A stretch of 64,000 bases of DNA from NCBI RefSeq assembly GCF_031119625.1, contig NZ_JAVHZV010000009.1, forward strand, positions 1 through 64,000, written 5' to 3'. Shown piece by piece: positions 42,660 through 54,894 of the stretch (position 1 is its first letter; each line of letters opens with the position of its first letter). The translations under genes were made by a program, and so were the position numbers. The DNA is from Pseudomonas sp. G34 (lineage in GTDB: Bacteria > Pseudomonadota > Gammaproteobacteria > Pseudomonadales > Pseudomonadaceae). The notes below the pieces were generated by a model. That model saw only the letters and a list, made by a program, of their open reading frames with translations. It was not told where the DNA came from and searched no databases.

Positions 42660-44132
42660 ATGTGGCGTGAAACCAAGCTTCTGCTAATCGACGACAACCT
42701 TGAACGTCGCCGTGACCTGTCGGTGATTCTCAATTTTCTCGGGGAAGATCATCTCGCTTGTGGCAGCGGCGACTGGCGCAAGGTGGTCGAGCAGATCGAT
42801 TCCAGCAGAAGCATCCTGGGTGTGCTGCTTGGCGAGGTACAGCTCAAGGGCGGTGCATTGGATCTGCTCAAGGAGTTCGCTGCCTGGGACGAGTACCTGC
42901 CCGTGCTGATGCTGCATGAACATGCCACTCATGAGTGGCCGGAAGAGTTCCGCCGTCGCGTCTTGGCGACCCTGGAAATGCCGCCCAGCTACAACAAGCT
43001 CCTTGATTCCCTGCACCGCGCCCAGGTCTATCGCGAGATGTATGACCAGGCCCGCGAGCGCGGCCGGCAGCGTGAGCCCAACCTTTTCCGTAGCCTTGTC
43101 GGCACTAGCCGGGCCATCCAGCAGGTCAGGCAGATGATGCAGCAGGTGGCCGATACCGAAGCCAGCGTGCTGATCCTCGGTGAGTCGGGTACCGGCAAGG
43201 AAGTGGTGGCGCGCAACCTGCACTATCACTCCAAGCGACGCGAAGCGCCATTCGTGCCGGTCAACTGCGGTGCCATTCCGGCCGAGCTGCTGGAAAGTGA
43301 ACTGTTCGGCCATGAGAAGGGCGCCTTCACTGGCGCCATCACAACCCGGGCCGGGCGCTTCGAGCTGGCCAACGGCGGTACGCTGTTCCTCGACGAGATC
43401 GGTGACATGCCGCTGCCCATGCAGGTCAAGCTGCTGCGCGTTCTGCAGGAGCGCACCTTCGAACGGGTGGGCAGCAACAAGACCCAGAATGCCGATGTGC
43501 GCATCATTGCCGCCACCCACAAGAACCTCGAGAGCATGATCGAGGGCGGCAGCTTCCGTGAGGATCTGTACTACCGCCTCAACGTGTTCCCCATCGAGAT
43601 GGCGCCGCTGCGTGAGCGCATCGAAGATATCCCGCTGCTGATGAACGAGCTGATCTCGCGCATGGAGCATGAGAAGCGCGGCTCGATCCGCTTCAATTCC
43701 GCAGCCATCATGTCGCTCTGTCGCCATGACTGGGCGGGCAACGTTCGTGAGCTGGCCAACCTGGTCGAGCGCATGGCGATCATGCATCCCTATGGGGTGA
43801 TCGGTGTGGGTGAGCTGCCGAAGAAGTTCCGCCATGTCGATGACGAAGACGAGCAACTGGCGGCCAGCCTGCGTGATGAGCTGGACGAGCGCGCGGTACT
43901 GACCTCGCCATCGCCCGCGTCGATGTCGCCGGCGATGCTGCCGGCCGAGGGCCTGGATCTCAAGGACTACCTGGGCAATCTGGAGCAGGGGCTTATCCAG
44001 CAGGCGCTGGATGATGCCGGCGGTATCGTGGCCCGCGCCGCCGAGCGCCTGCGCATTCGCCGTACCACGCTGGTCGAGAAGATGCGCAAGTACGGCATGA
44101 GTCGCCGCGAAGATGAGGTTGGCGACGACTGA
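42660..44132 (+). CDS. fleQ: Flagellar master regulator FleQ
   Basis: A 490-residue enhancer-binding protein, exactly the length of P. aeruginosa FleQ and beginning [13 protein letters not shown]. The N-terminal REC-like domain (1-135) is followed by an AAA+ domain (about 142-380) with Walker A GESGTGKE near 180, the sigma-54 contact loop GAFTGA, and Walker B-type [11 protein letters not shown]-terminal Fis helix-turn-helix (about 445-485) contains [20 protein letters not shown]. In studied species it binds c-di-GMP and, with RpoN, activates early flagellar genes. The ATG at 42660 was chosen by homology. Confidence 0.98.
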   Translation: MWRETKLLLIDDNLERRRDLSVILNFLGEDHLACGSGDWRKVVEQIDSSRSILGVLLGEVQLKGGALDLLKEFAAWDEYLPVLMLHEHATHEWPEEFRRRVLATLEMPPSYNKLLDSLHRAQVYREMYDQARERGRQREPNLFRSLVGTSRAIQQVRQMMQQVADTEASVLILGESGTGKEVVARNLHYHSKRREAPFVPVNCGAIPAELLESELFGHEKGAFTGAITTRAGRFELANGGTLFLDEIGDMPLPMQVKLLRVLQERTFERVGSNKTQNADVRIIAATHKNLESMIEGGSFREDLYYRLNVFPIEMAPLRERIEDIPLLMNELISRMEHEKRGSIRFNSAAIMSLCRHDWAGNVRELANLVERMAIMHPYGVIGVGELPKKFRHVDDEDEQLAASLRDELDERAVLTSPSPASMSPAMLPAEGLDLKDYLGNLEQGLIQQALDDAGGIVARAAERLRIRRTTLVEKMRKYGMSRREDEVGDD

Positions 44133-44231
44133 GTCGCCGGGGTGGGCGAACGCCCACCGGTTCCCCGAGCATTGCCGTTCTACCAGTCAGTCGATTGACG
44201 GCTCGCCCTCGATTAAATACTTATCTTTTTG

Positions 44232-44251
44232 AAAATAAAGGCTTTTATTTT
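44232..44251. promoter_or_regulatory. AT-rich dyad abutting the fleSR promoter
   Basis: AAAATAAA-GGCT-TTTATTTT, perfect 8-bp arms ending 2 bp before the -24 GG. Position suggests a promoter-proximal regulator site (FleQ can bind close to the promoter) or a bending element. Confidence 0.45.
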
Positions 44252-44268
44252 CAGGCATGAGTATTGCT
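44252..44268 (+). promoter_or_regulatory. Sigma-54 promoter of fleSR
   Basis: CAGGCATGAGTATTGCT: GG at 44254-44255, 10 nt, GC at 44266-44267; start at about 44278, fleS ATG at 44321. Consistent with the known RpoN/FleQ control of fleSR. Confidence 0.8.
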
Positions 44269-44320
44269 ATCTCCTTGGCAAATGACCGCCTTCTGACGGC
44301 TCGCCACGCGAGAGAGTGCA

Positions 44321-45526
44321 ATGAAATCAAGCCCGCAACGCCATGTCCCTCTGGATGCCTCATCGCCGGTACAGGCGCAGCGTGGGGATCTTGAGCAGTC
44401 GCTGGCCTTGTTCGAGCAGATGTCGAGCCGGCTGGGCAACTCCTACAGTCTCCTGGAAAACCGCGTCAATGAACTGACTGGGCAACTGGCCCAGGTCAGT
44501 GAGCAGCGCGTGCAGGAGTTGAACGAAAAGGAGCGCCTGGCTCACCGCCTGCAAAGCCTGCTGGACCTGCTGCCCGGTGGCGTGGTGGTCATCGATGGCC
44601 ATGGCGTGGTCCGCGAAGCCAACCCTGTGGCGCGGGACATGCTGGGTGAGCCGCTTCTGGGGCGCCTGTGGCGTGATGTGATCGCGCAGCGTTTTGCCCC
44701 CCGGCGCGATGACGGCCATGAGATCTCCCTGGCCGATGGCCGGCGGCTGTCGATTTCCACCCGCTCATTGCAAGGCGAGCCGGGGCAGTTGGTGCTGCTG
44801 ACCGATCTGACGGAAACCCGGCGCTTGCAGGATCAACTGTCACGGCATGAGCGGCTGAGCGCCATGGGGCGGATGGTCGCTTCCCTGGCTCACCAGATTC
44901 GTACGCCGCTGTCGGCGGCGCTGCTGTACGCCAGTCACCTGACCGAGCAGGTGCTGCCGGCCGAGCAGCAGCAGCGTTTTGCCGGTCGCCTGAAGGAGCG
45001 GTTGCATGAGCTCGAGCACCAGGTGCGCGACATGCTGGTATTCGCCCGCGGTGAGCTGCCGCTACCCGATCGGCTCGATCCTGTTCAGTTGTTCGAGGCG
45101 CTCAGGCATGCCGGTGACTCGGTGGTGCAAGGCGTCAATGTTCGCTGGCAGTGCGACGCCCGGCGTGGCGAGCTGGTCTGCAACCGCGACACCCTGGTGG
45201 GCGCGCTCCTGAACCTCATCGAGAATTCGATCCAGGCGGCGGGGCAGGGGGTGCATCTCAAGGTGCACGCCTACCGCCGCGGCGCCACGTTGCGCCTGTG
45301 TATCAGTGATAACGGCCCCGGTATCGACGCGCTGACGCTGGCACGCCTGGGTGAGCCGTTCTTCACCACCAAAACCACCGGCACCGGTCTCGGGCTGGCG
45401 GTGGTCAAGGCAGTCGCCCGTGCCCACCAGGGCGAGCTGCGTCTGCATTCACGGCCAGGTCGCGGTACCTGCGCCTTGTTGATTCTGCCGCTGATCACCC
45501 CAGCGCGCCCCACGATTCAGGAGTGA
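44321..45526 (+). CDS. fleS: Flagellar sensor histidine kinase FleS
   Basis: A 401-residue soluble kinase without transmembrane helices. An N-terminal coiled coil (about 25-85) and a PAS domain (about 80-175) precede the dimerisation domain with H191 in SLAHQIRTPLSAA. The HATPase domain (about 290-395) shows NLIENSIQAA (N box), DNGPGID, FFTTK and GTGLGL. It phosphorylates FleR; the activating signal is thought to be intracellular. The gap to fleR is 3 nt. Confidence 0.96.
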   Translation: MKSSPQRHVPLDASSPVQAQRGDLEQSLALFEQMSSRLGNSYSLLENRVNELTGQLAQVSEQRVQELNEKERLAHRLQSLLDLLPGGVVVIDGHGVVREANPVARDMLGEPLLGRLWRDVIAQRFAPRRDDGHEISLADGRRLSISTRSLQGEPGQLVLLTDLTETRRLQDQLSRHERLSAMGRMVASLAHQIRTPLSAALLYASHLTEQVLPAEQQQRFAGRLKERLHELEHQVRDMLVFARGELPLPDRLDPVQLFEALRHAGDSVVQGVNVRWQCDARRGELVCNRDTLVGALLNLIENSIQAAGQGVHLKVHAYRRGATLRLCISDNGPGIDALTLARLGEPFFTTKTTGTGLGLAVVKAVARAHQGELRLHSRPGRGTCALLILPLITPARPTIQE

Positions 45527-45529
45527 CCC

Positions 45530-46930
<1,401 letters not shown>

Positions 46931-46933
46931 ATA

Positions 46934-47016
46934 GCGGGTCGCCGGGGTTGAGCGAATCGATACCCGGGGCCAGCAGCGCTTCGCGGGCATGGCCCGCTCC
47001 CACAGGGCTGCTTAGC
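46934..47016. repeat. REP-like repeats after fleR
   Basis: It contains TTGAGCGAATCGATACCCGGG (split copy also at 47201-47221) and GCGGGCATGGCCCGCTCCCAC (46983-47003), the latter a classical Pseudomonas REP palindrome. Intergenic; no coding sequence. Confidence 0.7.
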
Positions 47017-47079
47017 CCGATGGGTCGGGCCGCGTAGGTGAAACCCATCAAATGGCGGGTGTGGATTGCCCCCGGCACC

Positions 47080-47163
47080 ACGGATTGCACGCGTTTCGGC
47101 GGGCAATAAAAACCCGGCCTGTTGGCCGGGTTTCTTGAGTTTCGCCCCGTGACCTTGACTCGA
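47080..47163. repeat. Direct repeat copy 1: duplicated terminator plus partial tRNA-Asn 3' end
   Basis: 84 bp closely matching 47318-47402. It comprises CGGATTGCA.GCGTTTCG, an AAAACCCGGCC/GGCCGGGTTT terminator hairpin, and 23 bp (47141-47163) that match the tRNA-Asn 3' end (T-arm plus acceptor) at 19 of 23 positions. The remnant lacks the rest of the tRNA and is no functional tRNA. Confidence 0.8.
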
Positions 47164-47317
47164 CAGCGCAGTTAAGTGCGCTTCAGCCAGGTAGCCTGGG
47201 TTGAGCGAAGCGATACCCGGGACAGCTTGTGCGGGCTTCGGATCGCTTGGTGGGTTACGCGCCGCTCCGAGCAAGTGGCGCCAGTTATGGTGTTGGCTGG
47301 CGGCACTCACCCACCCT

Positions 47318-47402
47318 ACGGATTGCAAGCGTTTCGACGGACAATAAAAAACCCGGCCTGTTGGCCGGGTTTCTTGAATTTGGCTCCGCGACCTGGACTC
47401 GA
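47318..47402. repeat. Direct repeat copy 2: tRNA-Asn 3' end and terminator
   Basis: 85 bp; this copy runs into the intact tRNA-Asn gene. The distance to copy 1 is about 238 bp. The stretch between them (47164-47317) has REP-like TTGAGCGAAGCGATACCCGGG and no credible ORF. Confidence 0.8.
47342..47378 (-). terminator. Terminator of tRNA-Asn
   Basis: On the minus strand AAACCCGGCC-AACA-GGCCGGGTTTTTTATT follows the tRNA CCA end by a few bases: a 10-bp stem and T6. Confidence 0.92.
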
Positions 47403-47456
47403 ACCAGGGACCCAATGATTAACAGTCATTTGCTCTACCGACTGAGCTATCGCGGA
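47381..47456 (-). tRNA. tRNA-Asn (anticodon GTT)
   Basis: A 76-nt cloverleaf on the minus strand: acceptor TCCGCGA/TCGCGGA, anticodon loop CTGTTAA (GTT), T-arm GGTTCGAGTCC, CCA encoded at 47383-47381. Confidence 0.97.
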
Positions 47457-47521
47457 ACAACGACGCGTATCCTACTGATTACGAAGGGGAAGTCAAGCAT
47501 CTGCCGACTTCCCCCGGCAAC

Positions 47522-48718
47522 TTAGAGAACGGCGGCAATCGCCTTGGTCACCACCGGCAGGTTGCGCGTGTTCAGGGCGGCCACACAGATGCGGCCGGTG
47601 CCCACGGCGTAGATGCCGAACTCGCTGCGCAGGCGCTCGACCTGTTCGGTGGTCAGCCCCGAATAGGAGAACATACCGCGCTGCTCGGCGACGAAGCCGA
47701 AGTCGCGCTTGGCGTTCAGGTCTGCCAGCTGCTCGACCATGGCCAGGCGCATGGTGCGGATGCGATCGCGCATTTCGCCCAGCTCGGTTTCCCACATCAC
47801 CCGCAGCTCGGGGTTGTTGAGTACGGCCGCAACCACGCTGGCGCCATGGGTCGGTGGGTTGGAGTAGTTGGTGCGGATCACCCGCTTGACCTGGGACAGC
47901 ACGCGGCTGCCTTCATCCTGGTCGCCAACCACGATGCTCAGGGCGCCGACGCGTTCGCCGTACAGCGAGAACGACTTGGAGAACGAGCTGGAGACGAAGA
48001 AGGTCAGGCCAGATTGGGCGAACAAACGTACCGCCGCGGCGTCTTCTTCAATACCGTCGCCAAAACCCTGGTAGGCGATGTCGAGGAAGGGCACATGCTC
48101 GCGTTCGCGCACGATTTCCAGCACCGCCTGCCAGTCTTCGGGCGTCAGGTCGACGCCGGTCGGGTTGTGGCAGCAGGCGTGCAGCACGACGATGGAGCGA
48201 GCCGGCAGGTTCTTCAGGTCTTCGAGCAGGCCGCCACGGTTCACGCCATTGCTGAAGGCGTCGTAGTAGCGGTAGTTGCGCACCGGGAAACCGGCGGCTT
48301 CGAACAGGGCGCGATGGTTCTCCCAGCTCGGGTCGCTGATCGCCACGGTGGCGTCGGGCAGCAGACGCTTGAGGAAGTCCGCGCCGGTCTTCAGGGCGCC
48401 GGTGCCGCCAATGGCCTGGGTGGTGATCACGCGGCCTTGCTGGATCAGCGGCGAGTCGTTGCCCAGCAGCAGCTTCTGCACGGCCTGGTCGTAGGCGGCA
48501 ATGCCTTCGATCGGCAGGTAGCCACGTGGCGCGCGGGCGGCGGTGAGTGCCGCCTCGGCTTCGACCACGGCGCGCAGCAGCGGGATGCGACCTTCTTCGT
48601 TGGTGTAAACACCCACGCCAAGGTTGACCTTGTCAGGGCGTTTATCGGCGTTGAATGCTTCGTTGAGGCCCAGGATGGGATCGCGCGGAGCCATTTCGAC
48701 GGCGGAGAACAGACTCAT
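47522..48718 (-). CDS. Aspartate/aromatic aminotransferase, class I
   Basis: A 398-residue PLP aminotransferase of the AspC/TyrB group. It starts MSLFSAVEMAPRDPILGLNE. The PLP lysine is K248 in SSSFSKSFSLYGERVG, the substrate-carboxylate Arg lies in the C-terminal region, and the NPTGVD motif binds the cofactor ring region. It interconverts aspartate or aromatic amino acids with 2-oxoacids. Divergent from uvrB as in P. aeruginosa. AspC and TyrB specificity cannot be separated by eye. It could feed aryl-pyruvates to the oxidoreductase at 5610-9077, though the two are unlinked. Confidence 0.93.
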   Translation of the reverse strand: MSLFSAVEMAPRDPILGLNEAFNADKRPDKVNLGVGVYTNEEGRIPLLRAVVEAEAALTAARAPRGYLPIEGIAAYDQAVQKLLLGNDSPLIQQGRVITTQAIGGTGALKTGADFLKRLLPDATVAISDPSWENHRALFEAAGFPVRNYRYYDAFSNGVNRGGLLEDLKNLPARSIVVLHACCHNPTGVDLTPEDWQAVLEIVREREHVPFLDIAYQGFGDGIEEDAAAVRLFAQSGLTFFVSSSFSKSFSLYGERVGALSIVVGDQDEGSRVLSQVKRVIRTNYSNPPTHGASVVAAVLNNPELRVMWETELGEMRDRIRTMRLAMVEQLADLNAKRDFGFVAEQRGMFSYSGLTTEQVERLRSEFGIYAVGTGRICVAALNTRNLPVVTKAIAAVL

Positions 48719-48884
48719 GGGGGCGGCAGCTCTGTGGTGGGGTGAGTATCGAGCAACCCGGCAACTGGATTAGGGGTTGCGCAAGCGGGCCGTTAGTATA
48801 GCGGCCCATATTCGGTGTCGCGACAGCGTACATCAGGTATGACGCACGTGTTGTCGTGGCGTCACAGCCTTTGCAGAGGTATTT

Positions 48885-50896
<2,012 letters not shown>

Positions 50897-50900
<4 letters not shown>

Positions 50901-51412
50901 GAGCGGCAGGTCAGCCCAAGGTCTACCTGGCCGGTTTCGACGTGTTCAGGAGGGATGCCGTCGAGCGGGGCGAGTACCTCAAGCGCCTGTGTCGCAACCA
51001 GGGGCTCGAAGGGCTCTATCCGTTCGATAACGAGGTGCCCGAGGGCCTGGCGCCCGCCGAGCGGGCGGCGCGGATCTGTCAGCTCAACCTGGCGATGATC
51101 CGCGGCGCCGATGCCGTGCTGGCCAACCTCAACCCCTTTCGCGGCTTCGAACCGGATTCCGGCAGCGCATTCGAGGTGGGGGCAGCGGTGGCCCTGGGCA
51201 AGCCGGTGTGGGCGTACTTCCAGCCCCAGGGCAGCATGCGCCAGTGGATGCCCGGTGACGAAGCCGGCCGTGATGCCGAAGGTTATTTCATCGAGGATTT
51301 CGGCCTGCCGCGCAACCTGATGCTCGCCTGCTCCTGGGCCGGCTGCAGCGCCAGCGTGGAGGAGGGCGTCGCGGCCCTGCGTCACTACCTGGATGGCGCC
51401 TCCGGCGCCTGA
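50897..51412 (+). CDS. Nucleoside 2-deoxyribosyltransferase-like protein
   Basis: A 171-residue protein of the nucleoside 2-deoxyribosyltransferase fold. It has [14 protein letters not shown] at the N-terminus, the catalytic-type Asp/Glu region [20 protein letters not shown], and [18 protein letters not shown], which holds the family glutamate. It may act in nucleotide salvage or house-cleaning. ATGA overlap with uvrB indicates co-translation, which hints at a link to DNA metabolism (inference). Confidence 0.87.
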
Positions 51413-51592
51413 CGCGGCGCGGCGCTGGTCAGCGGCAGGCCTCCCGGTTCGCTGGAGCCAGCCGGGGCTGGCCTGTTAATATTCGCTCCCTTCGCTTTCT
51501 CGCGTCATCCATGGCGCCTGCGCCGGTCGCTCACGCTGCCGCTCGCAGGCCCGGCCCATGCCATTTTCAGTCTTACTTGCTCGGGACTCCCC

Positions 51593-53074
51593 ATGACCAC
51601 CGTTCGCACTCGCATCGCCCCGTCGCCCACTGGTGACCCTCACGTCGGCACTGCCTATATCGCCCTGTTCAACCTGTGCTTCGCCAGGCAGCACGGCGGC
51701 GAGTTCATCCTGCGTATCGAAGATACCGATCAGGTGCGTTCGACCCGCGAATCCGAACAGCAGATCTATGACGCTCTGCGCTGGTTGGGCATCGAGTGGA
51801 ACGAAGGCCCGGACGTGGGCGGCCCATACGGCCCGTATCGGCAGAGCGAGCGTGGCGAGATCTACCGCAAGTACGCCCTGGAACTGGTCGACAAAGGCCA
51901 TGCCTTCTACTGCTTCTGCACCCCGCAAGAGCTCGACCAGATGCGCGCCGAGCAGATGGCCCGTGGCGAAACGCCGCGTTATGACGGCCGCGGCCTGCTG
52001 CTCTCCGCCGAGGAAGTGCAGCGTCGCCTGGCGGCCGGCGAGCCCCACGTGATCCGCATGAAGGTGCCGAGCGAGGGCGTCTGCGTGGTGCCCGACATGC
52101 TGCGCGGCGACGTGGAAATCCCCTGGGATCGCATGGACATGCAGGTGCTGATGAAGACCGATGGCCTGCCGACCTACTTCCTGGCCAACGTGGTCGACGA
52201 CCACCTGATGAAGATCACCCACGTGCTGCGCGGCGAGGAATGGCTGCCGTCGGCGCCCAAGCTGATCCTGCTGTACGAATACTTCGGCTGGGAAAAACCG
52301 CAGCTGTGCTACATGCCGCTGCTGCGTAACCCGGACAAGAGCAAGTTGTCCAAACGCAAGAACCCGACCTCGATCACCTTCTACGAGCGCATGGGCTTCC
52401 TGCCGCAAGCGATGCTCAACTACCTGGGCCGCATGGGTTGGTCGATGCCCGACGAGCGCGAGAAATTCACCCTCGACGAGATGATCGCCAACTTCGACGT
52501 GCAGCGGGTTTCCCTGGGCGGGCCGATCTTCGACCTGGAGAAGCTGTCCTGGCTCAACGGCCAGTGGATGCGCGACCTGAGCGTCGAGGAGTTCGCCGCT
52601 GGCGTGCAGAAATGGGCGTTCAACAGCGACTACCTGATGCAGATCGCACCCCATGTGCAGGGCCGGGTGGAAACCTTCAGCCAGATCGCCCCGCTGGCCA
52701 GCTTCTTCTTCGCCGGTGGCGTGCAGCCGGACAAGGCGCTGTTCGCCCACAAGAAGCTTTCCGACGACCAGGTGCGCCAGCTCATGCAGTTGATCCTGTG
52801 GAAGCTCGAAGCGCTGCGCCAGTGGGAGAAGGAGCGCATCACCGCTTGCATCCAGGCGGTGGTCGAACACCTGGAGCTGAAACTGCGCGATGCCATGCCG
52901 CTGATGTTCGCCGCCGTCACCGGCCAGGCCAGCTCGGTGTCGGTGCTCGATGCCATGGAGATTCTCGGCCCGGATCTCACCCGTTTCCGTCTGCGCCAGG
53001 CCATCGAATTGCTCGGTGGCGTATCGAAGAAAGAGAACAAGGAGTGGGAAAAGCTGCTGGCCAGCATCAACTGA
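51593..53074 (+). CDS. gltX: Glutamyl-tRNA synthetase GltX
   Basis: A 493-residue class I synthetase charging tRNA-Glu. The HIGH-equivalent is [14 protein letters not shown] (residues 8-21) and the KMSKS-equivalent KLSKR lies near residue 246; the C-terminal anticodon-binding helical domain begins near 330. Two of its tRNA-Glu substrates are encoded directly downstream. Confidence 0.98.
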   Translation: MTTVRTRIAPSPTGDPHVGTAYIALFNLCFARQHGGEFILRIEDTDQVRSTRESEQQIYDALRWLGIEWNEGPDVGGPYGPYRQSERGEIYRKYALELVDKGHAFYCFCTPQELDQMRAEQMARGETPRYDGRGLLLSAEEVQRRLAAGEPHVIRMKVPSEGVCVVPDMLRGDVEIPWDRMDMQVLMKTDGLPTYFLANVVDDHLMKITHVLRGEEWLPSAPKLILLYEYFGWEKPQLCYMPLLRNPDKSKLSKRKNPTSITFYERMGFLPQAMLNYLGRMGWSMPDEREKFTLDEMIANFDVQRVSLGGPIFDLEKLSWLNGQWMRDLSVEEFAAGVQKWAFNSDYLMQIAPHVQGRVETFSQIAPLASFFFAGGVQPDKALFAHKKLSDDQVRQLMQLILWKLEALRQWEKERITACIQAVVEHLELKLRDAMPLMFAAVTGQASSVSVLDAMEILGPDLTRFRLRQAIELLGGVSKKENKEWEKLLASIN

Positions 53075-53152
53075 CCGGAGCCGGTTTCCAGGCCGCCGGT
53101 CGCCGTGGCGGGCTGGCAGCCCAGGGTTTGCGGTAAGTGTTTGTTATGTCAG

Positions 53153-53183
53153 TGAAAAAAAATTAGCCGCCGACTAATTTTTT
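53153..53183. terminator. Terminator of gltX
   Basis: AAAAAATTAG-CCGCCGA-CTAATTTTTT: an AT-rich, near-perfect 10-bp stem with A- and T-tracts, immediately before the tRNA operon promoter. Confidence 0.75.
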
Positions 53184-53184
53184 G

Positions 53185-53213
53185 TTGACAGGGTGAGGGG
53201 GCGCACTTAACAT
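53185..53213 (+). promoter_or_regulatory. Sigma-70 promoter of the tRNA-Ala/Glu operon
   Basis: -35 TTGACA (53185-53190), 17-bp spacer, -10 TAACAT (53208-53213), followed by a GC-rich discriminator GCGCCCCG, the hallmark of stringently controlled stable-RNA promoters. Confidence 0.85.
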
Positions 53214-53231
53214 GCGCCCCGTCCTCGAGAT

Positions 53232-53307
<76 letters not shown>

Positions 53308-53366
53308 ATCTCGGATGCCACAACCGGTTCCTCGGAGCAGGTTGAGTTGTAAAGAAGGGCATTTGC

Positions 53367-53442
53367 GTCCCCTTCGTCTAGTGGCCTAGGACACCGCCCT
53401 TTCACGGCGGTAACAGGGGTTCGAGTCCCCTAGGGGACGCCA
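53367..53442 (+). tRNA. tRNA-Glu (anticodon TTC), copy 1
   Basis: 76 nt, acceptor GTCCCCT/AGGGGAC, anticodon arm CCGCC-CTTTCAC-GGCGG (TTC), encoded CCA. Confidence 0.97.
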
Positions 53443-53491
53443 TTATTTCCAGGTGCAGTGCCTCGGCATTGCAGCCAGACCGCAAGGTTCT

Positions 53492-53567
<76 letters not shown>

Positions 53568-53614
53568 ATCCACGACGGGCCAGCCTAGTGCTGGCCTTGT
53601 TCTTCGAAGGTTTC

Positions 53615-53690
53615 GTCCCCTTCGTCTAGTGGCCTAGGACACCGCCCTTTCACGGCGGTAACAGGGGTTCGAGTCCCCTAGGGGACGCCA
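53615..53690 (+). tRNA. tRNA-Glu (anticodon TTC), copy 2
   Basis: Identical to the copy at 53367-53442. Spacers between the tRNAs differ, so only the mature parts are conserved. Confidence 0.97.
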
Positions 53691-53714
53691 TTTTTGCCCG
53701 CTCTGCGGGATTTT

Positions 53715-53752
53715 TAAGGGTCACTTCTCACGAAGTGGCCCTTTTGTTTTTG
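53715..53752 (+). terminator. Terminator of the tRNA operon
   Basis: AAGGGTCACTTC/GAAGTGGCCCTT stem with one G-T pair, loop TCAC, followed by TTGTTTTTG. Confidence 0.92.
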
Positions 53753-53854
53753 TGCGCTCGAAACGTGCTGGCCGGTTTGTCGATGCAGTCCTTGCGTTGC
53801 AGCAGGCAAAACTCCTAAGGTCAGGCTCGTTCCATCGCCAAGGGAGGTCACCGC

Positions 53855-53914
53855 ATGAAGCTGACTCACACTGCTGCATCGTTGCGCGCATCCGCGCCTG
53901 GGCGTCTGTCGTGA
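53855..53914 (+). CDS. 19-codon leader ORF coupled to the thioesterase gene
   Basis: ATG at 53855 follows an excellent GGGAGG SD and encodes MKLTHTAASLRASAPGRLS. Its stop TGA (53912-53914) overlaps the GTG start of the thioesterase in the four bases GTGA. The thioesterase start itself has a weak SD, so translation of the leader probably delivers ribosomes to it. Whether the peptide has a function of its own is unknown. A protein-fusion alternative would need a frameshift and is not supported. Confidence 0.6.
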   Translation: MKLTHTAASLRASAPGRLS

Positions 53915-54345
53915 GCTGGGATCGCCCCGATCCGTTCACCATCGACCTGGTGGTCGGCGGCGAGGATATCGACGGCCTCGGCCACGCCAACAATGCGGTT
54001 TACGTGACCTGGCTGGAGCGCTGTGCCTGGCGGCATTCGCAGTCGCTGGGGCTGGATCTGGTCGAGTACCGGCGCCTCGATCGCGCCATGGCGGTGGTAC
54101 GCCACGAGATCGACTACCTGAGCAGTGCCTACGAAGGCCAGGAGCTGGTCATGGGCACCTGGATCGTCGAGTCCGACCAGCGCCTGAAGATGGACCGTTG
54201 CTTCCAGCTGGTGCGCCCGCAGGATGGCACCACCTTGCTGCGCGCCCGCACCACCTTCGTGTGTATCGAACTGTCCAGTGGGCGACCCAAGCGCATGCCC
54301 GCCGAGTTCGTCGAGGGCTATGGCAGGGCGTTGCTTCCCGCCTGA
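53911..54345 (+). CDS. Acyl-CoA thioesterase, hotdog (YbgC/FadM-like)
   Basis: A 144-residue 4-hydroxybenzoyl-CoA-thioesterase-type hotdog protein. Its signature is DIDGLGHANNAVYVTWLERC (residues 18-37), where the family catalytic acid and the HxNN motif lie; RTTFVCIELSSGRPKRMP follows near the C-terminus. GTG start at 53911, which gives the usual family start; no longer alignable N-terminus was seen. Probably hydrolyses acyl-CoAs in the cytosol; substrate unknown. Confidence 0.87.
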   Translation: MSWDRPDPFTIDLVVGGEDIDGLGHANNAVYVTWLERCAWRHSQSLGLDLVEYRRLDRAMAVVRHEIDYLSSAYEGQELVMGTWIVESDQRLKMDRCFQLVRPQDGTTLLRARTTFVCIELSSGRPKRMPAEFVEGYGRALLPA

Positions 54346-54349
54346 TGGG

Positions 54350-54739
54350 TCATGGCTGCGGCGCCAGAAACAGCTTCTGCTCTTCATAGACCGCCTGGTA
54401 ACGCCTGGCCTCGCCGGGTTGCAGCAGGATCGACTGGCTGCTTACCAGGCCGATCTCGGCGCAGAAGCCTTCCCGCGAGGGTGTCAGAACAACGGTTCTT
54501 TCGCCGCTGGGCACGTCCAGCGTGACGCTTTCGCCGGCTGGCAGGGCCACCACCAATTGCTCGTCGACGCGCAGCTGCAGGTCGCAGGCATTGGGGGCAT
54601 TGCGGTCACGGCTGACGATCAGCTTGGCCGCGGCGGCGGGGTCGACGGGCACGCCTTCGGAAATCGGCGTGACGGCCAGGGCGCTGCTGGCAACCAGCAG
54701 CAGGGCGAGCGGTGTGCCGCGCAACAACAATAGGCTCAT
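54350..54739 (-). CDS. Small secreted protein of unknown function
   Basis: A 129-residue protein with a Sec signal peptide (1-22, ending ALA) and a beta-rich mature part containing two cysteines (NACDLQLRVDEQLV and GFCAEIG) that could form a disulfide. I do not recognise a named family. It converges on the thioesterase gene (4 nt between stops) and is divergent from dusC. Confidence 0.7.
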   Translation of the reverse strand: MSLLLLRGTPLALLLVASSALAVTPISEGVPVDPAAAAKLIVSRDRNAPNACDLQLRVDEQLVVALPAGESVTLDVPSGERTVVLTPSREGFCAEIGLVSSQSILLQPGEARRYQAVYEEQKLFLAPQP

Positions 54740-54894
54740 GGCGATTCCAGTTCGGCAGTGGTCACTGCAGTGGACTACTGGCCGTGGCAGGTGTTCAGCC
54801 AGCGCCGCTGGGCTGATGCGAGTCGCGCCGCTACACTACGCGCCGTTTTCCTCCGGCATGCCGATGCCGCCACTATCTTTTCGAGAATACCGCC

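Noticed and set aside
48719..48884. LexA (SOS) box upstream of uvrB
   Set aside because: I found no CTG-N10-CAG dyad of the expected AT-rich type in the divergent region.
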